NCBI GenBank assembly: GCA_035697245.1
Contig: DASSDH010000266.1
Location: 1 to 31,184, forward strand
DNA length: 31,184 nucleotides
Direction: 5' to 3'
Origin: JACVRX01 sp035697245
GTDB lineage: Bacteria; Actinomycetota; Actinomycetes; Jiangellales; Jiangellaceae
The notes under the pieces are model-generated. The model saw nothing but the letters and a program-made list of their open reading frames with translations, made no database searches and was not told where the DNA came from. This document shows positions 8,244 to 14,523 of the stretch, piece by piece. Every line of letters begins with the position of its first letter. Position 1 is the first letter of the stretch. A program made the translations under genes and the position numbers.

Positions 8244-9155
8244 TCAGTCGTGGGTGATTCCCTCGTGGGCGCGGTGCTGGGCGGCCTCCAGTTGAAAAGT
8301 GCTGTGCTCGACGTCGAAATGCCGCGAAAGGCATTTGCCGAGACGGTCCAGCACGATTCCGCCGTGTCCGTCGGAGAGCACTCGCTCGGACACGACGACG
8401 TGCGCCGAAAGCACGGGCAGGCCGCTGGTGATCGTCCACGCGTGCAGGTCATGCACGTCCAGAACCCCGTCGACGTCGATCATGTGTCGACGAACCTCGG
8501 CCAAATCGACACCGCGCGGCGTCGCCTCCAACAGCACTTCCAGCGCCTCACGCAGCAGAATCCACGTGCGCGGCAGGATGAACAGACCGATCAGGATCGA
8601 CGCCACGGGGTCGGCTCCGTACCAACCTGTCGCCAGCACGACAGCGGCGGCAACCACGACGGCGGCAGATCCCAGCAAGTCAGCCAAAACCTCCAGGTAC
8701 GCGCCGCGCACGTTCATGGATTCCCGCTGACCGCGGTGCAGGAGCGCCATCGCGACGCCGTTGCCGACCAGGCCCACCACGGCGACGGCTAGCATTGGGA
8801 CCGGCTCGATGTCGGGAGGGTCGCCGAGTCGACGCACTCCCTCGACCAGCACAAATCCCGCCACACCGAGGAGTAGGACCGCGTTGATCGCGGCGGCCAG
8901 GATCTCCAGCCGCTGCCAGCCGAACGTCCGGCGGGCACTCGGCGGACGCTGGGCGAGAGTCGTCGCAACCAGGGCCAGGGCGACGCCGCCCGCATCGGCC
9001 AAAACGTGCCCGGCATCCGCGAGCAGAGCCAGCGACCCGGATACCCAGGCACCAACGAGCTCGACCACCAAGACCGTGAGGGCAATGCACAGCGCCAGCA
9101 GCAGCTGCCGTCGGAATGCGCCGCCGGCCGTGGCGTGCGCGCGCCCAAGCTCCAC
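8244..9155 (-). CDS. Cation diffusion facilitator (CDF) metal exporter
   Basis: A 303-residue CDF transporter of the CzcD/ZitB type, which exports Zn2+ and related divalent metals in exchange for protons. Six membrane segments are visible. The TM2 metal motif is LADAGHVLAD (Asp47, His50, Asp54). TM5 reads YLEVLADLLGS, giving Glu155-x3-Asp159 where many members have His-x3-Asp. The C-terminal cytosolic domain (about 215-303) has DVHDLHAWTITSGLPVLSAHVVV and a His-rich tail (RHFDVEHSTFQLEAAQHRAHE). The start is the GTG at 9155, with GGGAG 12 bases upstream; a nearby ATG is in another frame. It lies 22 bases after the CxxC small protein on the same strand and is probably cotranscribed with it. 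Confidence 0.93.
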   Translation of the reverse strand: MELGRAHATAGGAFRRQLLLALCIALTVLVVELVGAWVSGSLALLADAGHVLADAGGVALALVATTLAQRPPSARRTFGWQRLEILAAAINAVLLLGVAGFVLVEGVRRLGDPPDIEPVPMLAVAVVGLVGNGVAMALLHRGQRESMNVRGAYLEVLADLLGSAAVVVAAAVVLATGWYGADPVASILIGLFILPRTWILLREALEVLLEATPRGVDLAEVRRHMIDVDGVLDVHDLHAWTITSGLPVLSAHVVVSERVLSDGHGGIVLDRLGKCLSRHFDVEHSTFQLEAAQHRAHEGITHD

Positions 9156-9177
9156 TCGCTCATTGTGCTCCCGCGCG

Positions 9178-9357
9178 TTATTGCCCAGCGGCGGTGATCC
9201 GTTCGTGGGCGGCCTCTATCAGCCAGCACAGCGGGCACAAATCTCGGCCGTCGCGCCTGGCCCAGTGGGTCAGCGCCGCTCTCGCATCTGTCGCCGTCCG
9301 GCCTACGGGCCCTGTGTCGCCACACTCGTCACAGACGATGACAACCACTGCACTCAT
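9178..9357 (-). CDS. 59-residue CxxC/CxxC (zinc-ribbon-like) protein upstream of the CDF gene
   Basis: A short frame not easily seen by size filters. It begins MSAVVVIVCDECGDTGPV and carries Cys9-x2-Cys12 and later Cys41-x2-Cys44 in DLCPLCW, followed by a helix to the end (IEAAHERITAAGQ). Two CxxC pairs about 30 residues apart suggest a metal-binding zinc-ribbon or treble-clef fold. The ATG at 9357 has GGAGG within the expected distance (the minus strand reads GGAGGCGGAGGCGGCG before it), which strongly supports translation. The stop is 22 bases before the CDF start. No function is known to me. A metal-handling or DNA/RNA-binding role near a metal exporter is inference. Confidence 0.7.
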   Translation of the reverse strand: MSAVVVIVCDECGDTGPVGRTATDARAALTHWARRDGRDLCPLCWLIEAAHERITAAGQ

Positions 9358-9532
9358 CGCCGCCTCCGCCTCCCCACTGTCGATGGCCGCAGCATGCCGC
9401 TCTCGTCGTCAACATGCACTCCCCGCGGAGACCAGATCTTTCTCATCAAGCGCCGACGGCCTCCAACTGCTGCTACCAATGCGACGTGTACGAGCCGTCG
9501 GTAGCTGTCACGCGCTGAGTCAGGCAGTCCAT

Positions 9533-9607
9533 CACCAGGCGAGTTGGTACATCACCAGGCTTGCAAGCCTGGTGATGTATAGGCAGGCATAGTGAACGTG
9601 ATCATTT
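9533..9607. promoter_or_regulatory. Concentric palindrome, operator-like element copy 2
   Basis: A perfect 32-base palindrome spans 9548-9579 (half TACATCACCAGGCTTG). An outer CACCAGGC at 9533 lies exactly 20 bases before the inner one. The mirror half-site at 9584-9594 is weaker (7 of 11). The flank GTGAACGTGATCATTT at 9592-9607 matches 3270-3285 of copy 1 with one difference. It sits between the divergent CxxC/CDF genes and the carboxymuconolactone-decarboxylase-like gene, whose ATG is about 58 bases from the palindrome centre. Confidence 0.75.
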
Positions 9608-9621
9608 AGAACGGAGAAGAC

Positions 9622-9945
9622 ATGCCCGACTCTGAAGGCCTGACCCCCGCCCAGAGGGCGATCGGCGACTTCGCGCCGAAGCTCGTCTCCCTGACTGATG
9701 ACGTTCTCTTTGGCGACGTTTGGGAGCGCACGGAGTTACCCAAGCGGGATCGCAGCCTCATCACCGTCGCTGCGCTCATCACCAACGGCAGCACCGAACA
9801 GCTCCAACACCACCTCGCGCGCGCCAGTGAGAACGGCTTGACGGAGGCCGAGCTCAAGGAAGTGATGATCCATCTCGCGTTCTACGCGGGCTGGCCTCGG
9901 GCGATGTCGGCGATCGCCGTCGCGAAAGACGTCTTCAGCGCCTGA
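9622..9945 (+). CDS. Carboxymuconolactone decarboxylase-family protein
   Basis: A 107-residue all-helical protein of the CMD/AhpD-like fold. Family blocks are WERTELPKRDRSLITVAALITNGSTEQLQHHLARASENGLTEAELKEVMIHLAFYAGWPRAMSAI (about 32-96). It has no cysteines, so it is not an AhpD-type peroxidase. It keeps the His and Glu seen in decarboxylase-type members (QHHLARA, AELKEVMIHL). True gamma-carboxymuconolactone decarboxylase acts in protocatechuate breakdown, but no pathway partners are nearby, and most members of this size have unknown substrates. GGAGAA lies just before the ATG. The large palindrome upstream suggests tight regulation. Confidence 0.88.
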   Translation: MPDSEGLTPAQRAIGDFAPKLVSLTDDVLFGDVWERTELPKRDRSLITVAALITNGSTEQLQHHLARASENGLTEAELKEVMIHLAFYAGWPRAMSAIAVAKDVFSA

Positions 9946-9995
9946 AAGACCTCAGCGCACCAGAAAGGGGCTCGCCCAGCCACGCGTACGAGTGA

Positions 9996-10649
9996 TCAGA
10001 CCTGGGCGGGGACACCGAGCCCGTCGAGTAGGTGCCGCACTCGTCGTTCGATCTCGTCCCGGATCGGCCGGACAGCGTCGAGATCCTTTCCTGCTGGGTC
10101 ATCCAGCGTCCAGTCTTCGTATCGCTTACCAGGAAAGACAGGGCAAGCGTCGCCGCAGCCCATCGTGATGATCACGTCGGTAGCGCGAAGGATCTCGTCG
10201 GTCCACGGCTTCGGGAACTCCCCGGTGATATCGATACCGCGCTCGTGCATGGCCTCCACGGCGGCCGGGTTCAGTTCGTCTCCCGGTTCCGATCCACCCG
10301 ACCAAGCCGCGGCTCGGTCACCGGCGAGCCGCTGGAAGAAGCCGAGTGCCATCTGCGAACGACCGGCGTTATGCGTACACAGGAACAGCACGGTGGGCCT
10401 ACCGGTCAGTGCCTTTCCCTCTACCCTGGCAAGCGCCTTCAGCCGCTGACTGGCGAAGCGCTCAGCCAACAGCGGGAGGAACTTCGGAATGGCGGCCCGC
10501 CCCGCGAATTGGTCATAGGACGTGTGAAGGAACAACTCGATCGTCTCAGTGCTGAATGTCTCGGCGAACTCACGGTGCAGGCGTTCCGCAGCGGACCTCA
10601 GCGCCAAGTTCTGGTCCAGCGAGAGATTCACGTCGTGGGTCTCGGTCAT
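9996..10649 (-). CDS. arsC: Arsenate reductase, low-molecular-weight phosphatase type with three-helix N-terminal domain
   Basis: A 217-residue protein that likely reduces arsenate to arsenite, with mycothiol/mycoredoxin or thioredoxin as electron source. The first ~80 residues are a helical bundle (AERLHREFAETFSTETIELF, FLPLLAERFASQRLKAL) common in actinobacterial arsenate reductases. The catalytic P-loop is Cys91-THNAG-Arg97, followed by SQMALGFF. The general acid region is DDPAGKD (Asp184). Cys165 and Cys169 in MGCGDACPV could form the thiol relay. The ATG at 10649 overlaps the stop of the ArsR-phosphatase fusion as ATGA, so the two are translated together. It converges with the CMD-family gene 50 bases away. 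Confidence 0.9.
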   Translation of the reverse strand: MTETHDVNLSLDQNLALRSAAERLHREFAETFSTETIELFLHTSYDQFAGRAAIPKFLPLLAERFASQRLKALARVEGKALTGRPTVLFLCTHNAGRSQMALGFFQRLAGDRAAAWSGGSEPGDELNPAAVEAMHERGIDITGEFPKPWTDEILRATDVIITMGCGDACPVFPGKRYEDWTLDDPAGKDLDAVRPIRDEIERRVRHLLDGLGVPAQV

Positions 10650-11335
10650 CTCTCCTCCTCACTTGGGTGGTGGACCACGGCCGCCAACCTGCCGACCCGA
10701 TCCTCGATGAGTTCCAGCGCATGCTCGAAGGCTTCGTCGGTGCCAACCGGTACCGGGTCGGGTACTGACCAATGCAGCCGGTCCGGCGCCTGTGACCCCA
10801 GTTCCTCGTGCGCCCTGTCGCATACCGCGACGACCAAATCCTCGGTTCGCATCACGGCATCGAGGTGCGCCGTGCGCACCCGCTTGAACGGCAACCGGTG
10901 CGCGCGCGCGACGGCTATCGCTGTCGGATGGACCCGATCAGCAGGATGGGTCCCGGCCGATGCGACAGGCACCCGGCTCGACGCGGTCCACGCAGCAGCA
11001 GCGAGCTGGGACCGGGCCGAGTTGTGCGTGCAGACGAACACCACCCGAGCTGCTGGTCGGGAGAAATCAGGTGTCAAACCGGCAAAGGCCTTGGGAACCA
11101 ACCGAACGTACGAACGCCGAAGGTCTCCCTCCGAGCGGACCCGCTCGATCAATCCGGCCTCACCAAGCACGCGCAGATGATGCGCCAGCAGGTTCGACGG
11201 CATGTCGAACATGTCGGCCAACTCACCCGGCGCCACATCGCCAAGCATCAGTCGATCCGCGATCGCTAGCCGGGACCGATCGCCCAGCGCCGCATGCACC
11301 TTGACCCGTCTAGCGAATGTTTCCTCAACAGTCAT
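10646..11335 (-). CDS. ArsR-type winged-helix regulator fused to a low-molecular-weight phosphatase/arsenate reductase domain
   Basis: A 229-residue two-domain protein. Residues 11-80 form a winged helix (VHAALGDRSRLAIADRLMLGDVAPGELADMFDMPSNLLAHHLRVLGEAGLIERVRSEG). Residues 96-225 form a phosphatase fold with the loop VCTHNSARSQ (Cys102 to Arg108) and the acid region VPDPVPVGTD (Asp193). The helix-turn-helix has no cysteine; the only cysteines are 102 and 172, so arsenite cannot bind there as in classical ArsR. Either the phosphatase domain senses oxyanions or regulation is indirect. I chose the ATG at 11335, where a palindrome and -35/-10 boxes lie directly upstream. It overlaps arsC by four bases and follows arsM by 65 bases. 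Confidence 0.88.
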   Translation of the reverse strand: MTVEETFARRVKVHAALGDRSRLAIADRLMLGDVAPGELADMFDMPSNLLAHHLRVLGEAGLIERVRSEGDLRRSYVRLVPKAFAGLTPDFSRPAARVVFVCTHNSARSQLAAAAWTASSRVPVASAGTHPADRVHPTAIAVARAHRLPFKRVRTAHLDAVMRTEDLVVAVCDRAHEELGSQAPDRLHWSVPDPVPVGTDEAFEHALELIEDRVGRLAAVVHHPSEEER

Positions 11336-11338
11336 CGA

Positions 11339-11354
11339 CTCAATAATTGTTGAG
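11339..11354 (-). promoter_or_regulatory. Operator palindrome of the ArsR-phosphatase fusion gene
   Basis: CTCAATAATTGTTGAG is a palindrome with one mismatched pair, ending four bases before the start codon. On the minus strand TTGACG (11366-11371) and AATTAT (11343-11348) are 17 bases apart. The -10 box lies inside the palindrome, so a bound repressor would block RNA polymerase. AT content here is far above the surroundings. With this -10 box the transcript would begin at or next to the ATG (leaderless). Confidence 0.6.
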
Positions 11355-11400
11355 ATACATCGCCGCGTCAAGCCGCTGCAGGGGGTTTCGGGTGGAGTGC

Positions 11401-12177
11401 TTACGGCATGCGAGCTCGGATTATCGCGGAACCGGCGTGGGTGTGGACGCGGTGCGTCTCGTTGATGTCGATGTCGACAAACCCCGCAGCGGCGAGGGCC
11501 TCGACGAACTCGGCGCGGGTGAGGGCGCCGGCGACACAACCGGTCCATTGCTGCATGTCGGATCGGGTTTCGTCGTCCATGTCTGGGTCGGCGATGACGT
11601 CGGAGACGGCGAATCGGCCCCCAGACCGGAGCACCCGGGCCGATTCCCGGAGGACCGCACGCTTGTCAGCGGCCAGGTTGATGACGCAATTGGAGATCAC
11701 CACGTCGACGGTGGCGTCGGGTAGGGGGATGTCCTCGATATAGCCCTTGATGAACTCGACGTTCGTCACGCTGGCATCGGCCGCGTGGCGCCTGGCAAGG
11801 TCGAGCATCTCGTCGGTCATGTCCAAACCAATGGCCGTCCCGCCTGGAGCGACGCGGCGGGCGGAGATCAGTACGTCCGCGCCGCCGCCCGAGCCGAGAT
11901 CGAGAACTGTCTCACCGGCGTGTAGGTCCGCGACCGCGGTAGGAACACCGCAGCCCAGCGACATCGCTACGGCCGCGTCGGGTGCACCTGCCGCGTTCTG
12001 TAAGTCATAGAGATCAGCACCGAAGCCCGGCGAAATGCTGACGTCAGAGATCGGTCCGCAGCCGGAATCGCAGCAGCCGCCGCGGGAGCCGAGAGCGGCA
12101 GTGGCGTAACGTTCCCGCACCGCTTCCCGGATCTCCTCCGGGCCGTTACTCAGGTCCGTCGTGTTGGGGGAGGTCAT
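11401..12177 (-). CDS. arsM: Arsenite S-adenosylmethionine methyltransferase
   Basis: A 258-residue ArsM, which methylates As(III) with S-adenosylmethionine to give methylated and volatile arsenicals. The SAM site is TVLDLGSGGGADVLISARRV (90-109). Cysteines expected to bind arsenic are Cys164 in SNCVINL and Cys214 in WTGCVAG. Cys76 in LGCGVPT and the N-terminal GGCCDSGCG (35, 36, 40) supply more thiols. Start at the ATG at 12177, with AGGAG about six bases upstream, rather than an upstream ATG at 12249 that sits in the divergent operator. It is divergent from arsR and upstream of the ArsR-phosphatase and arsC genes. No Acr3 or ArsB exporter is in the window. Confidence 0.93.
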   Translation of the reverse strand: MTSPNTTDLSNGPEEIREAVRERYATAALGSRGGCCDSGCGPISDVSISPGFGADLYDLQNAAGAPDAAVAMSLGCGVPTAVADLHAGETVLDLGSGGGADVLISARRVAPGGTAIGLDMTDEMLDLARRHAADASVTNVEFIKGYIEDIPLPDATVDVVISNCVINLAADKRAVLRESARVLRSGGRFAVSDVIADPDMDDETRSDMQQWTGCVAGALTRAEFVEALAAAGFVDIDINETHRVHTHAGSAIIRARMP

Positions 12178-12192
12178 GTGGTTCTCCTGTAT

Positions 12193-12241
12193 CGATGAGT
12201 ATCGATGCATAGTTTGCGCCATCATATCGATGGCTGTCAAC
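12193..12241. promoter_or_regulatory. Divergent arsM/arsR control region with repeated ATCGATG
   Basis: Between arsM and arsR the heptamer ATCGATG occurs three times, twice 10 bases apart near 12191-12208 and once near 12226. On the minus strand TTGACA (12234-12239) could be a -35 box for arsM, though no -10 at proper spacing stands out. The region is AT-rich against its surroundings. Confidence 0.4.
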
Positions 12242-12257
12242 ATAGACATATGTCTAT
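12242..12257 (+). promoter_or_regulatory. ArsR operator palindrome over the arsR start codon
   Basis: ATAGACATATGTCTAT is a perfect 16-base palindrome. The arsR ATG (12250-12252) lies in its right half. Repressor bound here would cover the transcription start if the mRNA is leaderless, and it could also reach the divergent arsM promoter. This size and symmetry fit ArsR/SmtB dimers. Confidence 0.65.
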
Positions 12258-12603
12258 AACCGAGCTACCGCTGCTGACGTCGACCGAGATGGTGTGCTGT
12301 TCGCCGTTGCTGCGCGAGCCGATCGACGAGGAACAAGCCGAACGGCTTTCTCGTGTGCTCAGGGCGCTGGCTGACCCGGTGCGCCTGCGGTTGCTGTCGC
12401 TGATCGGAGCGCACACCGGTGGAGAAGCGTGCGTGTGTGAGCTGGTCGAACGCTTCGACCTCTCGCAGCCGACGATCAGCCACCACCTCAAGTTGCTGCG
12501 CGAGGCTGGGCTGATCACCTCGGAGCGGCGCGGCACCTGGGTCTACTACCGGGCGCTTCCCGAAGTGCTGGAGCAACTGACCGGGCTGTTCAGGGCGGCG
12601 TGA
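12250..12603 (+). CDS. arsR: ArsR-family arsenite-responsive repressor
   Basis: A 117-residue ArsR/SmtB regulator that leaves DNA on binding As(III). The winged helix spans about 30-105 (VLRALADPVRLRLLSLI, DLSQPTISHHLKLLREAGLITSERRGTWVYY). Thiols fit an arsenic site: Cys16-Cys17 near the N-terminus and Cys61/Cys63 in EACVCEL. This resembles the Corynebacterium glutamicum ArsR arrangement, which uses an N-terminal Cys pair plus one Cys near the start of the recognition unit. I chose the ATG at 12250, inside the palindrome. An in-frame ATG at 12205 adds 15 residues with no ribosome site. It is divergent from arsM and most likely represses both. Confidence 0.92.
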   Translation: MSITELPLLTSTEMVCCSPLLREPIDEEQAERLSRVLRALADPVRLRLLSLIGAHTGGEACVCELVERFDLSQPTISHHLKLLREAGLITSERRGTWVYYRALPEVLEQLTGLFRAA

Positions 12604-12688
12604 CAGAAGGCTAGGTCCCGGTTTGTGCTGCCCACGAAGTGTTCGCAACTGCTCTCCTCTCCTTGCCTTGCACTTCTATGTATGCTTG

Positions 12689-12703
12689 CCTAGCACCTCT
12701 AGG
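12689..12703. promoter_or_regulatory. Inverted repeat upstream of the PadR gene
   Basis: CCTAG-CACCT-CTAGG is a perfect five-base inverted repeat about 25 bases before the padR-like start, in an AT-richer stretch (ATGTATGCTTGCC just upstream). PadR regulators often repress their own operon from such sites. Short arms keep this tentative. Confidence 0.35.
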
Positions 12704-12729
12704 TAGCGACAGATGGAGGCTAGGCATTG

Positions 12730-13107
12730 GTGCGCATCGACAAGGACCTCGTGGCGGCGTCGGCGACGCCGCTGGTGCTGGGGATCTTGGCCGAGGGGGA
12801 GTCGTACGGGTACGCGATCCTCAAGAAGGTCAACGAGTTGTCCGCAGGTGAGATGAGGTGGACCGACGGGATGCTGTACCCACTGCTGCATCGGCTGGAG
12901 CGGCTTGGGTACATCCAGGCAAGATGGCGGGTGGCCGCGAGTGGTCGGCGGCGTAAGCATTATGCGATCACCCAGGCGGGGTTGGAGCTGTTGGCCGACC
13001 GCCGCCGGCAGTGGGCGGTGGTCACCGACGCTCTGAAGCGAGTGTGGGCGGAGGCGGCTGCTGCGATGCGGCCGGCTCGGGTCATGGTGGCGGAGCCGAG
13101 TCGGTGA
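12730..13107 (+). CDS. PadR-family transcriptional regulator
   Basis: A PadR winged-helix repressor of about 125 residues. The N-terminal DNA-binding domain has the family signature: LVLGILAEGESYGYAILKKV, MRWTDGMLYPLLHRLERLGYIQARWRV, GRRRKHYAITQAGLELLADRR. A short C-terminal helix (WAVVTDALKRVWAE) fits the PadR-s2 class. GGAGG at 12715-12719 serves either the TTG at 12727 or the GTG at 12730; I prefer GTG. Its stop overlaps the start of the next gene (GTGA). The membrane partner downstream is the usual neighbour of this subclass, so it likely controls that gene in answer to a membrane or drug signal. Confidence 0.93.
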   Translation: MRIDKDLVAASATPLVLGILAEGESYGYAILKKVNELSAGEMRWTDGMLYPLLHRLERLGYIQARWRVAASGRRRKHYAITQAGLELLADRRRQWAVVTDALKRVWAEAAAAMRPARVMVAEPSR

Positions 13108-14483
13108 CAGCCGTGCCCAGGACTCCCGATGCTGGCCTGGAGGCGCAGATCGGGCAGTGGCGAGGTTATGTGCAGCGGCATAGGGCGATCAGCCCGGGTG
13201 ATGTCGATGAGCTGGAGAGCCATCTGCGCGACCAGGTCGCTGACCTCGAACACACGGGTCTGAGCGGGGACGAGGCGTTCCTGGTGGCGGTCAAACGCCT
13301 GGGCAGCCTGGATCAAGTGTCCCGGGAATTCGCCCGCGAGCACTCCGAGCGATTGTGGAAGCAGCTGGTCCTCACCCCCGAGCTCCCGGGGGCTTCGGAC
13401 ACCCGGTCTCGTCGTGAGCTGGTAGTCGTGCTCGCGCTCGCCGTCGCGGCAGCGGTGGCGATCAAGGCGCCCGCGCTGGCCGGCTACGACTTGGACGACG
13501 ACGCCAGCTGGTACGCCCGCAACTTTGGCCTGCTGGCGCTGCCCTTCCTGGCCGGCTACTTCGCCTGGAAACGCCGCCTCGGCTGGGCGAGGTCGCTGCG
13601 GCTGCTAGCGCCGCCGTTTCTGCTCGGCGCGCTGGTCGCCGACGCCTACCCGTACGCAGACGGCGGGTCCACCGAGGTGCTGGTGGCGATTCACCTGCTC
13701 ATACTGCTGTGGTTTGTGGTCGGCCTGGCGTATGTGGGAGGGGACTGGCGGTCGCACCCGCGGCGCATGGACTTCATCCGGTTCACCGGGGAGTGGGTCG
13801 TCTACTACACGCTTCTCGCTCTCGGTGGCGCCGTGCTGGTCGGGCTCACGCTTGCTGGGTTCGAGGCGATCGGCCTGGAGATCTCCTCGTTCATCGCCGA
13901 GTGGGTGCTCCCTTGCGGCGCGGTGGGCGCGGTCCTCGTGGCTGCCTGGCTGGTAGAGGCCAAGCAGAGCGTGGTGGAGAACATCGCCCCGGTTCTCACG
14001 CGCGTCTTCACCCCGCTGACCACGCTGATGCTGCTGGCGTACCTGGTCGCCCTCCTGGCCACCGGCAATGTCGTCGACGTGGACCGGGACCTGCTGATCC
14101 TGGTCGACCTGATCCTGGTCCTGGTGCTCGGGCTGCTGCTCTACGCGATCTCCGCTCGGGATCCGCTGGCGCGGCCAGACCTGTTCGACCGATTGCAGCT
14201 GCTGCTGGTGCTCAGCGCCTTGATGGTCGACGTGCTCATGCTGGTCGCGATGCTCATCCGCATCACCGAGTTCGGTGCCAGCCCGAACAAGACCGCCGCG
14301 CTCGGGTTGAACCTCATCCTGCTGGCCAACCTGGCCTGGTCGGCCCGCCTCAGTGTGGGATTCCTGCGCCGGCGGCTCCCGTTTAGCGCTCTGGAGCGCT
14401 GGCAGACCACCTACCTGCCGGTCTATGCCGCCTGGGCAGCCGTGGTCGTCCTGGTGTTCCCACCCGCGTTCAGCTACACCTAA
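13104..14483 (+). CDS. Permease-prefix-domain membrane protein paired with PadR
   Basis: A 459-residue integral membrane protein. The N-terminal soluble part (about 1-90) carries a permease prefix domain: LEAQIGQWRGYVQRHRAISPGDVDELESHLRDQVADLEHTGLSGDEAFLVAVKRLGS, then VSREFAREHSERLWKQLVL. Roughly ten hydrophobic segments follow from residue ~110 to the C-terminus. The GTG start at 13104 overlaps the padR stop, giving translational coupling; a longer upstream frame only runs inside padR. No ABC ATPase or other transport motif is seen, so transport is unproven. Known members occur next to PadR, with unknown function. Confidence 0.88.
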   Translation: MTAVPRTPDAGLEAQIGQWRGYVQRHRAISPGDVDELESHLRDQVADLEHTGLSGDEAFLVAVKRLGSLDQVSREFAREHSERLWKQLVLTPELPGASDTRSRRELVVVLALAVAAAVAIKAPALAGYDLDDDASWYARNFGLLALPFLAGYFAWKRRLGWARSLRLLAPPFLLGALVADAYPYADGGSTEVLVAIHLLILLWFVVGLAYVGGDWRSHPRRMDFIRFTGEWVVYYTLLALGGAVLVGLTLAGFEAIGLEISSFIAEWVLPCGAVGAVLVAAWLVEAKQSVVENIAPVLTRVFTPLTTLMLLAYLVALLATGNVVDVDRDLLILVDLILVLVLGLLLYAISARDPLARPDLFDRLQLLLVLSALMVDVLMLVAMLIRITEFGASPNKTAALGLNLILLANLAWSARLSVGFLRRRLPFSALERWQTTYLPVYAAWAAVVVLVFPPAFSYT

Positions 14484-14490
14484 ATGGCAG

Positions 14491-14523
14491 CCCGACCGCG
14501 GCACCATCTATGACGTGGTCGGG
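14491..14523. terminator. Possible bidirectional terminator between convergent genes
   Basis: CCCGACC (14491-14497) pairs with GGTCGGG (14517-14523). It starts seven bases after the membrane-protein stop and overlaps the 3' end of the convergent methyltransferase gene. The loop is long (19 bases) and there is no T-tract, so this is weak. Confidence 0.3.

Noticed and set aside
7493..8452. 319-residue minus-strand frame
   Set aside because: It overlaps the LCP end, the membrane protein and the CDF end in another frame; low-complexity Arg/Ala/Ser.
9973..10008. CGCCCAG/CTGGGCG repeat between convergent CMD and arsC genes
   Set aside because: The arms are short with a 22-base loop and the right arm is inside arsC; too weak for a terminator.
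13011..13103. Longer start for the PadR-linked membrane protein
   Set aside because: It runs inside padR in another frame; the GTG overlapping the padR stop gives the normal prefix domain.
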